Origin: Manis javanica
Lineage: Eukaryota > Chordata > Mammalia > Pholidota > Manidae
Assembly (NCBI RefSeq): GCF_040802235.1
Contig: NC_133158.1
Location: 161,917,401-161,981,400 of the forward strand
DNA length: 64,000 nt
Direction of reading: 5' to 3'
The notes beneath the pieces are model-generated. The model did not search any database, was not told where the DNA came from, and saw only the letters and a program-made list of their open reading frames with translations. Positions 34,246-47,640 of this stretch are shown here, in pieces. The position numbers were made by a program, and so were the translations under genes. How positions within the stretch are numbered: position 1 is the stretch's first letter; the number at the start of each line of letters is the position of its first letter.

Positions 34246-35380
34246 AGCAAATGGATTTTTGATGATTCTCATCAAGTTATGTTAAAATCTCAAGAGCTCA
34301 TCTAGATTGCTTATGCACAAATAGATATAAGAGCTTTTTGTAGTTATAGATGCCTAGAGAAAGAGGGTGTTGAACAGCCTTCTTCAGGTTATGAAAGCCC
34401 TGTATGGTCTTTTACTGAGGACTTAGTCAATTCATAAAGAGGTGCTTCAGTCTCAGAAAAATTTGGTACCCACTGTCTGCAATATCCAGTTAAAACCAGA
34501 AATACTCTCACTTGTCTTTGGTGAGGGGTCTAGGATATGAAGATAGTCTTTATCAAGAGATTATGTTTTTCCCTCCTGCCTGAGATCATGCTCTAAATAG
34601 TGAACTTTTGGCAAAATTATAAGTCATGTTCTGAAATTTTATGTTGCTGTTTTGCTAAGGTTGGGGCCAAGTAAATGGAATCCTTTTACAGGCTTCCTGT
34701 TCTCTGAACAAAGTAGGAGATAATCTACACATGGTGTTTGATTTGAATCACAAGGGAAATTTAGATCTTTTAAGTCTTGATGGAGGACTGAAGAAAAATA
34801 AGAGGGGGCTTCAATGAACTCCTGGGTCCTGTCAGGTATACTGTTGTCCTCTCCAGGTGAAGACAAAATAGTATTGACTGCCTTGGTCTAAAAGCACACT
34901 GAGAAAAGGTAGAGCAAAGATCCACTACAGCAAAGCAAGTAGCTTCAGGTGGAATTGATGATAGGATGGTATTTGGGTTAATTTTTACTGGGAAGTGAGG
35001 TAAACTTAATATGTTGATAACCTTGAGGTCTTAAACAAAGTGATGTCATTTTCTAGAGGGATGAGAGTGTTACAAGGGCAGGATGTGAGAAGAACTGTGT
35101 ATATAAGGTCTTCAGCTATAGGTTTAACTCTTTCATTGGCTTCGAGGGATATTTGGGAAATTTGGGTAGTGGTTTCATAGGATGCATCTAAATTTTATAG
35201 ATTCTGCTCCCATTATTTTTCCTGTGTCAATGGAATTTCTAGCCCATAGAATCAGATTTTTATTTGGGATATGTACCACATATAATGGAGAATGTAAAGG
35301 CATATTCAGAACAGACACAATTGGTTATGTATAGTGAAGTCCTCTGAAATGTCAAGAAATAGTCCCTCTGGTATGCTTTT
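34246..35380 (-). pseudogene. ERV reverse transcriptase remnant
   Basis: The minus strand carries RT sequence. The stretch at 34639-34866 holds the palm region, where the catalytic box reads PCVDYLLLC. Class I ERVs normally have a YVDD box at this place, so both the first Tyr and the second Asp are lost. Further RT text extends in broken frames to about 35380. The piece is inactive. Confidence 0.7.
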
Positions 35381-35654
35381 AATATAACAGTTTTATGTAT
35401 AAAGTCTCTGCCTATTAAATTAGCAGGTGTGTTATCACAGACCGGGAAGGAACGTTTCCAATGAATGGCTCAAGGGTTATAGTTAAAGGCTGAGAGATAG
35501 GGAAAATCAATGAGTTATTTGAAATACTGACCACCTTGGTGGTATGTTTACCCCAAGGAAGAACCTGAGCAAAGGTGTGCAGGGTTAATATAGAAACAGC
35601 ATTTATAAAGATTTTTTTAATTGGAAATGTTTCAGGTGTGGTTTTAGGAGACAT
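35381..35654 (-). pseudogene. ERV protease remnant
   Basis: Near 35395-35440 an alternate minus frame reads NLIGRDF, the C-terminal motif of retroviral aspartic proteases. The adjacent frame at 35415-35654 is open for 79 codons. The active-site DTG motif was not located. Confidence 0.55.
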
Positions 35655-36600
35655 TGCCCAAATTTTCAGGTTTGTTTTTGGACCCCCAGATTGACTGTGG
35701 TAAGAAAAATCCTGTAAGTCCTTTTTTGGGTTGGTTCACTCTGCTTTGCCATCCAGGAGTTAGCTTCTGCAGTTCTGACCAATATGTGTATAGTGATATA
35801 AGTCAGGTTATTTTCAGTCATATGCATCCCAAATAATTCTAAACTCCTTTATGACTATTGACTGGTCTTGTCTGAATTTAGGGAAATCTTTACTAATAAC
35901 TCTTAATTCAGCTTGAGTCCAAGGTTTAAACTCTCCAGTTGACTGAATACCTGGTGAATGGGGAATGCATCTTTAGAGGCAACTGGCATTTTGGGTTGTT
36001 TTGGGAAAAGGTAGAGGACCTGGACAGGGGAACTGGAGGGGAAGTGCAGAAGGAGAGAGATCAGCAGGATAAGGGGAAGAGGGAGATCTGAAACATGGAG
36101 ACAACTGGAGGACAAGAACAGAGGACTTACTAGAGAAATGAGTCTAGTTTGTCAAATTGCTCATTACCTTTGGCCAAATATTATTTTAATGAAGCAACTT
36201 TTGATTCAGAGTTTTGTTTGGAGCCTCCTTTATATGCAATAAAAAATGTTGCCTATTGAACCTGAGAAATCTTATTCCCCTTCTTTTCTAAGGCATGTCT
36301 AAAATGAACAGTTCTGTTCAAGCCAAATCATTCTTGGTGACATTATGTCATTTAGAGATATAGGCATAAGAGTTAGGACTGTAATCAGATTACACATAAG
36401 AAGCAGGTCTTTTTCCTGGAGGAGGAGAGGACTTAGACTTTGATGATCCCATAATTGCTGGCAACAGTGGGTAAAATGTGATGTTTGTGCACCTTGTGTC
36501 TTAGGCCCCCAACATGTTCATTGGCTACCTCTGAATATAGACCCAAGAGTCTGTTCCCCTTGGCCAGGGGAAGCCAGAGAGAAAACAAAATCAGGACAGG
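35655..36600 (-). pseudogene. ERV gag remnant (capsid part)
   Basis: At about 35870-35950 the minus strand translates to a capsid start-like block (GEFKPWTQAELRVISKDFPK), typical of class I ERV gag. Only about 0.2 kb separates it from the protease, so the nucleocapsid part appears to be missing. The sequence to about 36600 is Pro/Ser-rich when translated and fits the upstream gag region. Frames are broken. Confidence 0.6.
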
Positions 36601-36886
36601 AGAACCTCATCTGGTTTTATTGATGATCCGCAGCAAAGCTTGTCCAAATAGATGCCAGTCTGGTGAGAACTGCAAACTCACCAGACTCTGAGGTTGGCTT
36701 GAACAACAGGCTTATAGGAGCTATTACTGTGCTCTACCCTGTGATTCTCTTTCTTGTGACACACAGCACTTTCAGTCAGCACAACACAAAGTAGAAACAC
36801 GAAAGAGAGCAAAAGGGGATGAAAAGGAATGCCTGCTTCTACCAAGGATGCCAGATAAATGGAACTGGTAACAAAACCTGGTACCA
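36601..36886 (-). other. ERV leader region with possible primer-binding site
   Basis: This lies between the LTR and gag. On the minus strand a TGGTACCAGG sequence begins at 36886, just inside the LTR end. Primer-binding sites start with TGG, but I could not match this one to a tRNA with confidence. Confidence 0.3.
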
Positions 36887-36887
36887 A

Positions 36888-37560
36888 ACTGAGAATAAAT
36901 AGCCAAGGGATCCATGCAATGTGAGAGTTCAGAGCAGGTGTTGATTGACCACATTGGTATGGACTCCATAAGGTGAGAGTAGCAAGGCACAGAGTGCTTC
37001 CATGGGTACTGCACCCCGTCGATGGCTGAGGTCTATGGCAATGAGCAGACTAGATCTCACTGGGACCTTGAGGAGACCTGAAAATAAGCAGAGGCTGCTC
37101 AAATGAAAACAAGCAGAGGCTATTTATTCCAAGCCTGCCAGAGCAAGGGAGTAAGCCCCATTACTTGCACTTGACAGATTTATAGACAGGCAAAGGAGTG
37201 GGAAGGCTTTATAGTAGAAAAAGGGAGGGCTTCACAGTTTGGCTGGAGGTTGTTGGCACGCGGAAGCTGAAGTCGAGCTAACTAGAAGCAGGGAATCCTA
37301 GGTAACTGGTTTGGTGTGTATATCTTGTGTCATAGGCATAGCATATTTGGTGTTCTCTAGTTGGTCTTGAGTTGGAAGTGGGAGTGAAAATTAAGGAGGC
37401 TGGCAATTATTGACCAAGTCTTAATCATTTGGGGCCAGTTACTGCAGGGTTGTAGTTTTGTTTCTGGGCTGCTTGCTGCCTGGATTGTGGGTCAGAATTC
37501 TATTGTCATATGTGGTCTGGCCACTGTGCATTAGTATATTCAGTCTCTTTGGTCCTACTC
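36888..37560 (-). mobile_element. ERV LTR (probable 5' LTR), antisense
   Basis: In minus orientation this region has the order expected of an LTR: a U3-like stretch, a TATAAA box (plus ctttatag at 37208-37215), then an AATAAA signal (plus tttatt at 37119-37124) about 90 bp later, and a U5-like stretch ending near a CA. It stands upstream of the gag and pol remnants in the same orientation. The family was not identified and the outer border is approximate. No second LTR with the same sequence was seen. Confidence 0.6.
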
Positions 37561-39519
37561 TCCCATGGCTATCAAGGAGTCCTCCTCTCTAATGACATCT
37601 CCTGCTGTCACTGGCCAACCTTGGTCTACTGAGGTTCTCAGTGACACTGGTGCCTCTCTGGTGCATTCTTTACTGCTTTGTTACACAATGCCCCTCCAGG
37701 CCCTCCCACACTTCACAGTAGCTGACACATCACTCAGCCTTAGGTAGTCTATCCACTGTACCATGCCCACTTCTCTGAAATTTTTTGACCCTCTATTCTA
37801 CTGCCTTGGCAGTTATGGCATTTCTACTTAACCCTGTGTGGAACAACCTTTTCTCAAAGCTCCCAAGAGCCTCCTTTCCTCCAGGTCCTCCCTCCCTGTC
37901 TTACAAGGCCTTTGCTAGGTGTTCAATCCCCTTGTGACAGAGTGCTTGTAAACTGATAAAGTCTCCCATCTGTAGGCTGATGTCCAGTTCTCAGTCCTGC
38001 ACTTGGTTCCTGCTGGTATACATTGAGTCTGCAGCTCTTCCAGGGCATATGTAGTCCCCTTCCTTAAGCACAGGCCTTGCATCTCCCTGGCTGGATTATA
38101 ATGTGCTTTACTTTAGTTACTGGCCGCGTGGCACAGAGAAGAGATGAAGGTGGATTTTGGTGTTGTTGCATGTTGTCTGGTCAGGCAGAGGATCCTGCAT
38201 TATCTTAAAGCAAGGGAGGAATGCCAACTTTTTACAGAGAGGAGTGGGCTCCTTCTGTGGGCCAAGAGGATTGACAGGGATCTGGGGATTCAAGATATTC
38301 ATGTGTATCTACCTGTTGGTCTCCATCCAATGCTTCAGGGCCCAATCAGAGTACAACCTCACCATTACAGACTTGCCTAGTTTGAGAATTCAATCTTTTA
38401 TGGTACTACACTATCTCTACAGTAAAACCTAGGCCAGATCCTTGGGATTTTTTTCTCCCCTTTTAGCTCCAGGAGCCAAAGGCTATTTGTATGATGCCAA
38501 GGAGACTGTCTGGATCTCATGTTTAGATATTATCGGTAATCACCTTCAGCTTTTCATTCTTTTTTTCAAATGCATCAATTGTCCCAGCAACAGCAATTCA
38601 ATTCCATGTTACTTATAAATATTGCTTCTTATAATTACCTGTCTCCCAAATTTCTCAGATGCCTGGGATATTGCCAATACTAGTGTGACCCCTTCTACTA
38701 GTATCCCAATAAGGTCACCCTTGATTAAGGTCTTATCTGCTTTGCTGTAGCATGCCATGGGCCATTTATTCAAGCTCCATGATTCAGCTCTGAAATCCAT
38801 TTTAGTGGTTGTTTTCTATGATCACTCCTGCACTAGCTGTGTTAAATCAGTTTGGAAGACTCTGAGATGGAGATTTGCATGCAGGAATTTGGGAGCACAA
38901 AGAAAATGTGACTGGGCAGATGGAAAAGTTGAACTGGGATGCAGTTGCAACACAGGCTTCAGCCAACCCACTGAAAGCTCTAGAATTGAGATGGTCCTAC
39001 AGAGGTGTTTTGAATTAAGTGAGCTGGGCCTGTATAACCCCCAACTGAACAGTCATTGGAGTGGAAATGGATATTGTCTTATAAAAAACATAAACAGAAT
39101 TTTGAAAAGTAGAAAATAATAGATTCAGTGAATTGGAAGAGAGAAAGTGGGTTATCATAAAGGGTAGAAAAACAATATTTTGTTTTGTTTTTAGTTGACC
39201 ACAAAGACTTTTGATTTGGTTTTAGTTGACTACAAAGACTTTCTTACATTATTCTAAATGTTGCCATTTATTTGTGGGTACATAAAACAGCTACATAGAA
39301 TCTTTGGGTCACTGTGGTATATACAGAAGCCTGGCAACAGAGCAACATATATATATGTGAAGAAGGGGTAGAGGCATTGATTAAACAGCAGCACCATTTC
39401 CCTATTAGAAGTTCCAGAGATTGGAGAGAGGTTCAATAGTCCAGGAGCCACTGACTTATTCTTTCTGAAATATTAAGAAAGAGATAATCTTCCAGATTTA
39501 GAAACCTTAATGAGTTGCA
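37561..39519. other. Unassigned sequence, probably repeat-derived
   Basis: No gene was identified. The region at 38380-38640 feels like internal sequence of an old LTR element, but I cannot name it. Open frames up to 120 codons have no recognisable domain. Confidence 0.35.
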
Positions 39520-40290
39520 CCAGACAAATTTTCTACCTCTAAATACATCAGGTTGAAACTATAGAACATCAAAGACAAGAACGACACTAAAGTAAACAGC
39601 CTAATACCCTACAAAGGAAGCAATGCAAATGACAGAAAACTTCTCATCTGCAATAATAAACGGCAGGGAAAATAAGAGAGCAATATCTTTAAAGTAGCAA
39701 GGCAGTCTAGGCATTATTTTGGAATTCCAAACCCAGCTAGAATATTACATAACTTTGAAGGCGTAAATGAAAATATTTGCAGACACACAAAACTGGGATT
39801 CAGACATAGGCCACAGATGAAAAAATTTGAAGAAGTTACCTTGGTAAGAAGAAAAAAGAGGACAGAATGAAGGAATGGACTGCAAGAAAGAAGGTGAGGG
39901 GGAAAAAAGAATAGAAAGTGAAAACAGACACTGGCAAAATATGTTGGTAAATCTAAAAAATCATTATTGATGTTCAACAGAAAAAACTAGCATCTTGAAG
40001 TTAGCTTTATCACTAATAATTTATTTCATTATAAAATATGAGGCAAACATGGCAAAATAAATGACATTGTAAAACTAGGAGTGGTGTGTATATGGTTGTT
40101 TGTAAAAAAATCAACCAACCAAGCAAAAAAGAACCCAGGGTGGAATTAGAATTGTATAAAATAATGTGGAATAGCAGAAATGCAAAGATACTTCATCATT
40201 AGAAGGTCTATCAGTGCAAATCAGACATGAATAAAAAGGAAACTGCAAAAAGTCATCTTATGTATACAGATACATAATATACAAAAATGT
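39520..40290 (+). mobile_element. Diverged LINE ORF1-like (HAL1/L1) fragment
   Basis: Plus-strand landmarks in HAL1/L1 ORF1 order: 'aacatcaaagacaag', 'acttctcatctgcaataat', 'caatatctttaaag', 'attccaaacccagctagaat' and 'aaaatatttgcagacac'. It corresponds to the fragment at 9690-10150 beside the PRR23 pseudogene. Confidence 0.6.
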
Positions 40291-40599
40291 AACATTTAAA
40301 ACCCTTAAGGTGACCCTGCAGTTACCGCCTTTCCCCTTCCACCTTCTCTTCTCAGTCCTTAGAAGGACATCCAATTTTTAAATCCCTGAAGCCCTAGGCC
40401 TGCTCTCCTTTGCTCCTTTGCTAGGTTTCTGTATATACCCCAATGAGCCAAAGGTTCTATGTAGCTATTTTATGTACACACAAATAAATAGCAACATTTA
40501 GAATAATGTGAGAAAGTCTTTGTAGTCAACCAAAAACAAACCAAAAATCCAAAACTTTTCATGACGAGAAAGACTGAAAACTAATCTCTTCAGTTGGAT

Positions 40600-41050
40600 A
40601 AGGATTATCTACCAACCGCGTAGAGAAAAAAAGTCATACATACTTTATGGTAAAATTTAGAAGCATTTGCATTAACACAAGGAATAAAACTCGGTTGTCT
40701 CTATCGACCATACTGTTTAACATAAACTTGAAGTAATATTCAATAAAAAAGATTATGGAAAAATAAGATGTAAGAGGCTTGTCAAAAAAGATAATATTTT
40801 CCTTATTTGGAGATATTTTTGCCTTTATCAGTCAAGCAAGAGAATCTACAGATTAGCAGTTAAAGAAATTAAATAATTTTGCTGGAGAGCAGATCAACAT
40901 AAGCACAAATTATTTCTATACACCACTAACAATGTACAAAACATATTCAGGATTTTAGAAGTAAAACAACACAGAGTCTTAAAAATTATAAACTTTTCCA
41001 GGACAGGAGAATTATATTAAAAATATATAAGAGGAAAAGAATGGAAAAGA
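40600..41050 (+). mobile_element. L1 ORF2-like fragment, sense, poorly preserved
   Basis: The text 'atttctatacaccactaaca' at about 40912 matches the LYTNN part of L1 ORF2. The neighbouring sequence fits an L1 of moderate age. It has no counterpart beside the PRR23 pseudogene and accounts for part of the extra length of this flank. Confidence 0.5.
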
Positions 41051-41706
41051 GTTGGTTTTTTGAAGGGGGGAAAAACAAAACAAACCCAGCAATATAGTTA
41101 AACCATTTACTAACCTAGTCATTAAAAAAGAGGAGGGCACATGATCACTTTTTCCCCACTCCAAAATCATTTGTTTATATACAAGTATTTGTTAGATCCT
41201 CGAGGAGGGGCTAAAGCTACCATAATGCAAAGGTCAAAATGGTGAGGTTGTCATAAACTAGCACGGACACTAAGACCAAAACCCATTAAACAAACAAGCA
41301 AAATTAATAATTACTCCAATCTCGGAGAAAAGGAGTGCAGTGGTGGGATGCTGGGGAAAGGATGGATTTTTAAAGAAAAGTGCTGGAGCTGAGGTTGGAA
41401 GCAAAACTAGAGGGAATGGAGCTGCTTAATGATGACCTACCTAAGAAAACAACCTAAGCAGAAATCTGATGTCTGAAAGTACACTGTATTTCAGGTAGCA
41501 TTTCTTGCTAGGTGATCTTCTTTCCAGGTGTTTCAGTCTGTCACTGATGCAAATTTCTGCAATGCACCCTCTGTCAAAACAGTATCTGTCCATCATCCGT
41601 ACTCGCTGATTCCTGTATGTTTTGCAATGTACACCCAGCAGTTAACAGAAGACCCTCTCGTGGTTCACATGGTCGCCAGTGGGGTGGCGAGGGTCTGTGA
41701 GAGGCA
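41051..41706. other. Downstream flank of the PRR23 gene
   Basis: No repeat or gene was recognised. The gene's transcript would run into this region (3'UTR). No AATAAA-type signal was pinned down. Confidence 0.35.
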
Positions 41707-41708
41707 GT

Positions 41709-42897
<1,189 letters not shown>

Positions 42898-43100
42898 ACA
42901 GTGCTTCTCTAGGGCTTGGCTTCCGGTGTCAAGTTCTGGACTTCTTTCCATTTGACCTCAGACGCCGCGGACCTTAGTTGGAAAACTGATCAAGTTTCAC
43001 ACCCGCATGTGGAATACTGCATTGGTAGCTGAAATGTAAGCCCCTGGTACCTTGCATCCTCGCCCCGGAGGTGACTCGCGCCTCTTTTGTTCCAGTAATG
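42898..43100. promoter_or_regulatory. Outer part of the CpG-rich island
   Basis: CpGs remain frequent (gacgccgcgg at about 42961, ctcgccccgg at about 43059, gactcgcgcc at about 43073), but similarity to the pseudogene block has ended. This could serve a divergent transcript; there is no direct evidence. Confidence 0.35.
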
Positions 43101-43789
43101 AGTGAGTTGTAAGGAGGCAGTGAGGAGTAAGGATACCATCCTTACTCCTATGGCCCAAGTTGTAAATGAGTGTCAGATACTTTCAGCGGTTTTGAAACAG
43201 AAAGAATGTTAGAACTGAGGGTGTTTAAAGTAACCCCTGCATTTTATCCTTTTATTACTATATATATATATCAGTTTAGTACTATAGTAATTATTATACC
43301 ACCATCAACTGAAGTAAGAGTTTGCTTTATCCAATATGATCTAAACTAAAACCTTGAAGTATATGAGGTTTTAGTCCAATTTACAGATAATAAAAATGTT
43401 TTGCAGAAGGATTAATCAGTTTGTGGAGGAGCCGTCAACTAGCGGAGCTGAATCTGACATGTCAAGCTGGACTTGAGATGATGTAACATCAGTGTCTTGT
43501 CTGAGTGCCAGTTTGAAGGTGCGTCTTCATGGTATATTGTGGCTGCAAAAAGGAAGGTGTGATTTAACTCATTATGTATTGTTAATAGGAGAAACCACCC
43601 AACAGTGATTTTGAAATAGGCAATACTTTCATATGATTACAGAGGACAACAAAACATTTCCTTCCACCCCTTTGCCTTAACCATGCCATTGCTCATTTTG
43701 TATACTCTTAATTTAAGGGTTGCATAGCATCCTTTGTATGGAATTACATTTAAATTAGGACTCTGTTGATGGATATTTAAGCTAGTTGT
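43101..43789. other. Unassigned intergenic sequence
   Basis: AT-rich, with a short (TA)n run at 43258-43272. No gene or repeat family was recognised. Confidence 0.4.
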
Positions 43790-43955
43790 CCATGACTTAG
43801 AGGCACCATCATTCCTTGAAAATTTGTGGAAAATGCAGATTCTTTGACAGATCCTACAGTCACTGAATCTGAATTCTTGGAATGTGGGGCCTAGGAATTC
43901 TCTGCAAACACCTCCAAAAAATTGTTTTACACTAAAGTTAAAGACCATTGAACCT
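43790..43955 (-). mobile_element. MER20-like hAT-Charlie fragment
   Basis: The minus strand begins caatggtctttaactttagtg and contains 'ggccccacattcc' and 'gaatctgcattttcc', in the order seen in MER20/MER5-type hAT relics. The borders are approximate. Confidence 0.5.
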
Positions 43956-44699
43956 GCTTTCATTTAGCAGTTGAGGGATTCGGGTATGCTGGCAGTTTAT
44001 GCTTGCAGTCAGGGCCGTGCTTGTTGGTGATAAAGTGATGAAGGGAACTCAAACTTCCTGGGTTGAGTTCAGGGTTTTTCCTTGCATAACTGACTGGCAT
44101 CCACCCTACAGCTGGATTTTTGTTGTTTCTGGTTATCCCACAGGAAATTCTCCCGCGGTGACGCGACCAGGGGCGGGGCATCGGCTGGGCAAACCTGCGC
44201 AGGCTCCGCGGCCTGGTTGGGAAGGCCCTGCTGGAACGCGTGGGGCCTAGCAGGGCGAATGTGGACAATGCTGGAACATACGACATGGCTCCCAGGTGAT
44301 GGCAGCAGCCGCGGTGCTCCTGGTGTCCGGGTGGGGAAAGCTTGAAGTAAACATTTGCTTTTGCCCTGGAGAATTCTGTCTGCTAACCCTTGAACATTCT
44401 GCGCTCAGGGAATAATGGGAGCTCCATTCAGGAGAGTGACAATGGATGTGCCATGGTGTAAGAGACAGATGGAGAAGTCCTAAGCTGGCCATGACACAGG
44501 GAGGGACTTGGGGCTCCTGGCCTGGCCAGTAGTGGGGCTCTGAACTGGTGGCACCTGTCCTTAGCTCATGCTGCCTTGTGTCTGCTGCTTGCCTGACCTT
44601 AGCAGTGTCATCTGAGAGCTCATCATTGTCCTGGATCCCATGAATCCTCACTGTGAGCTCCTCTTCCAAAGGAATGTAGTCCTGCCTAGAGACAGAAGC
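43956..44699. other. Unassigned sequence with a small CpG-rich patch
   Basis: A short GC-rich stretch at about 44150-44255 (gcggtgacgcgacc, aggggcggggc, ggaacgcgtggggcc) stands out from its surroundings. No gene could be assigned. The minus frame at 44247-44753 is open for 168 codons but starts with GTG and runs into a MIR. Confidence 0.4.
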
Positions 44700-44915
44700 A
44701 GTTAGACTGAGTCCTGGAGTAGACGCACTCCACGTCCTCTTCTGGTTGGCCACTTTCTAACTGGGTGATCACGGGCAAGTCATTTCACCTTCTCTGAGCC
44801 TCAGTTCCCTTAAATGTAAAATGGGGAGAACTGCCATCTACTGTACAGGGCAGCTGAGGTAATGTATGTTAAACGTTCTTGGTACATAGTGCTTAGTAAA
44901 TAGTAGCTATTTACT
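44700..44915 (+). mobile_element. MIR SINE
   Basis: A clear MIR: 'gggcaagtcatttcacc', 'ctctgagcctcagttccc' and 'atgtaaaatggggag', followed by the AT-rich 3' part. Confidence 0.9.
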
Positions 44916-45030
44916 ATTTATTATGTTTATGATCTGTCTCCCCACTTGACAGCATCAGCCCGGTTTCCCCAGTGTCTTGAACAGTGCCTGGCATGTGGAA
45001 GGTGTTCAGTGAATGGTAAAAAATACCATC
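44916..45030 (+). mobile_element. L2 3' end fragment
   Basis: 'cagtgcctggcatgtggaag' and 'gtgttcagtgaatgg' match the L2 terminus. Confidence 0.7.
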
Positions 45031-46335
45031 ATCATCATTATGATAATGATTTTAAAATGAGGCCTGATCTGTTAGAAGGTTGTTTCATGGCATAATATCT
45101 ATATGGTTCAGGAATGACTTGCTGGACACCAGGTCAGATATTTTTCATCCTTCTTGATTTTATTTCTTCTAAGATGCCCAAAGACTGTCATGGTGGATTA
45201 TTAGACCTATTCATTGGTCCTTAGTATCAGTCAGTTCTGCCCAACCAATCACCATGACTTGCTTGAAGCACTGTAGGGTTGAATTAGCAAATCAGTCTTC
45301 AGATTCTGGGTAGGTACAGGTTTGCCACAGACTGTTCCTAAGGGGAGAACAAAGGGAACTGGATATAGGAAGCTAGGCTTGGTGGATAAGGATGAGTGAG
45401 ACTCCAGTTTCTTCAGCATCCAGCTTTAGAGCACTGTGAATCCTTCATGGCTTCATTTGATACTCCAGGCCCAGTCCTGGGACTCAGGCCACTGATAGTT
45501 CTCTTGGCATTGGCTCTAATAAGGGCCATTTTGTTATCCACTAGTAGGCATAACTGGCTTTAATAAATTCCTATTTATTTTTATTCACAAAAGTAATAAT
45601 ATCTGAGTACATTTCTTCCCCACCAAAAAAAAAAAAAACAAACAAACCCAGAAAACTCTATGGTTTAATATAGCTGAAGCTGTAGTTTCCCTTCAACTCT
45701 CCACCGATCTCCAATCTGGGGTTGATATGATTAGACCCTTTTTTGTGTATTTACGAACATAACATAGGAGGTTTGCTTTCTTCTTGGAATGGTAAAGTAT
45801 TGTGGGTATTTTTTGCAATATATCAGTGTTTACTTCAATTTAATGTTTTCTGCAAAGGACATTAGCTCTTCTGTCTTTTATGCAAGAGACCTTTTGAACA
45901 CGCAGTACTGGCTTCTATGTCTTGTTTGAAAATTTTGTGTAAGTACAAGAAAAGGCAACTTCAATGATCAATATCTCTTGTACAGTAACTTCTTTGTTTG
46001 CCTGGAGAAGAATGATAGAAACCCACTCACTTTCTGTTGATCCGCTGAGCTATCTTTATTTCCTGAACACATTATTGGAGGGTGAACGAAATTGTATTAC
46101 AGTAACTATTAAAATGATTAGATATGAGGATGGCCTGTGTGATCACAAAATCATTAATTGCTTAGTATTTTGAGAATGTTAAAACTAACATTAGTTATTT
46201 GGCTGTTTGGCCTTTTAAAGACAGTCTGAGGCTGAAGCTAAATATCAAGTTTCTTTTTAACAAAATACTTAGGCTTCCCTCTTATAAGTGAAAGTCAGTT
46301 GTTTCTGTACATTATTTTGTATTCAGCTTTCTTTT
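45031..46335. other. Unassigned intergenic sequence
   Basis: No gene or clear repeat, except an A-run with CAAA repeats at 45626-45650. Possibly unique sequence. Confidence 0.4.
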
Positions 46336-46615
46336 GAAATTCTTATTTTTTTCAGTTATTTTCTAGGTTTATAATTATATGGTCTGCAAATGGTCTTGTT
46401 TTTCCTCCTTTTGAAATTTTATGCATCTAATTAATTTTTCTTGTCAATTCTGTTGGCTAGTACCTCCAGTACAATGTTAAATACTAGTGGTAAAGTGGCA
46501 ACTTTTTCTTGTTCTAGATTTTGGTGGGAGCACTGCTAGTGTTTGTCCATTAAGCATGATATTGACTGTGGCTCAGAAATAAATGTTATATCAAAGAATT
46601 ATCAATCTCTTTCTG
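46336..46615 (-). mobile_element. Small old L1 ORF2 fragment, antisense
   Basis: 'atatggtctgcaaatgg' and 'gctagtacctccagtacaat' are antisense to the RT palm region of ORF2. Confidence 0.65.
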
Positions 46616-47459
46616 TTTTATTGGATTTTTAAAGCTTTATTTTGAAATATTACTAAACTTACAGAAACATTGTGAAAATAGTTCAAAGAATTCCCATTTA
46701 TCTTTTATCAATGTTTAACATTTTTACCACAGTTGCTTTATCATTCTTCTGTCTCTCTCAAAATCACTTGAGAGTAAGTTGTATATATATTAGACCTCTT
46801 TACCCCATATTTCAGTATATATTTCCTTAAGAATATTTTCTTAAATACCTTTAGTAGAGTTATCAGATTCAGAAAAATTTAGCATTGATGTCATACTTTA
46901 ATCCACAGTCCATTTTCTAATTTTGTTAATTGTACTAGTAATGTCATTAAAATTCTTATTTATCTACCTCAATATCAATTTTATTTTGCCTATAAGATGC
47001 ATGTCAGGATCATATATTGCTTTGAAGTGTCATATCTCTTTAGTTATATCTGGGACAGTTCCTTAGACTTTAGTTGTTTTTCAAGCCATTAATACTTTTG
47101 AAAATTATAAGTCAATATTTCAAAGAGTGTTCCTCATTTTGGGATTCTTTGATCTTCCCTCAGATAAGATTAGAGTTACACATCTTTGGCTTGAATACTA
47201 ATAAGTGATCTTGTATATTTCCTCCATGGCACATCATATCCATTTGTCCCTTATGGATAATGTTAATTTTAATTTTTTTCAACTTAATGGTTATTAGCAG
47301 ATGTATGGAGTTGGGCAACCATCACCACAATCCAGTTTTTGAACATTTTCATCACCTTATGAAGTTCCTTCACACCTGTTTGCATTTAATCCTTGGTCAA
47401 AGCCCTGGACCAAGACAATTTCTGATTGCCATCTCTATAAATTTACCTTTTTGCTGGAC

Positions 47460-47515
47460 ATTTCATGTAAATGAATCATAGAATATGATTTCATGTAAAT
47501 GAATCATAGAATATG
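47460..47515. repeat. 28-bp exact tandem duplication
   Basis: Two identical 28-bp units, 47460-47487 and 47488-47515, each starting atttcatgtaaatgaatcat. Confidence 0.95.
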
Positions 47516-47640
47516 TAGTCTTTTGCACCTGGCTTCTTTCAGTTAGTGTACAGTTTTTGGGGTTTATTCCTGTTGAGGTTATTATCTATGTTGTATCCAT
47601 GTTGTAGCACATTATATCAGTATTTCATTAGTTTTACTTT

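Noticed and set aside
36869-36886. Retroviral primer-binding site
   Set aside because: It starts with TGG at a fitting place, but the remaining bases do not clearly match a tRNA 3' end. Left as a low-confidence note in the leader entry.
22122-37560. A single provirus joining the env element (22-23.8 kb) with the gag-pol-LTR relics (30-37.6 kb)
   Set aside because: Orientation and order would fit, but the sequence downstream of env does not resemble the LTR at 36888-37560, and a T-run marks an edge at 23761. Kept as separate elements.
43637-43963. 108-codon minus-strand open frame
   Set aside because: It overlaps the MER20-like relic and has no domain.
44247-44753. 168-codon minus-strand open frame
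   Set aside because: It begins with GTG, not ATG, contains no known domain and its first codons lie in a MIR.
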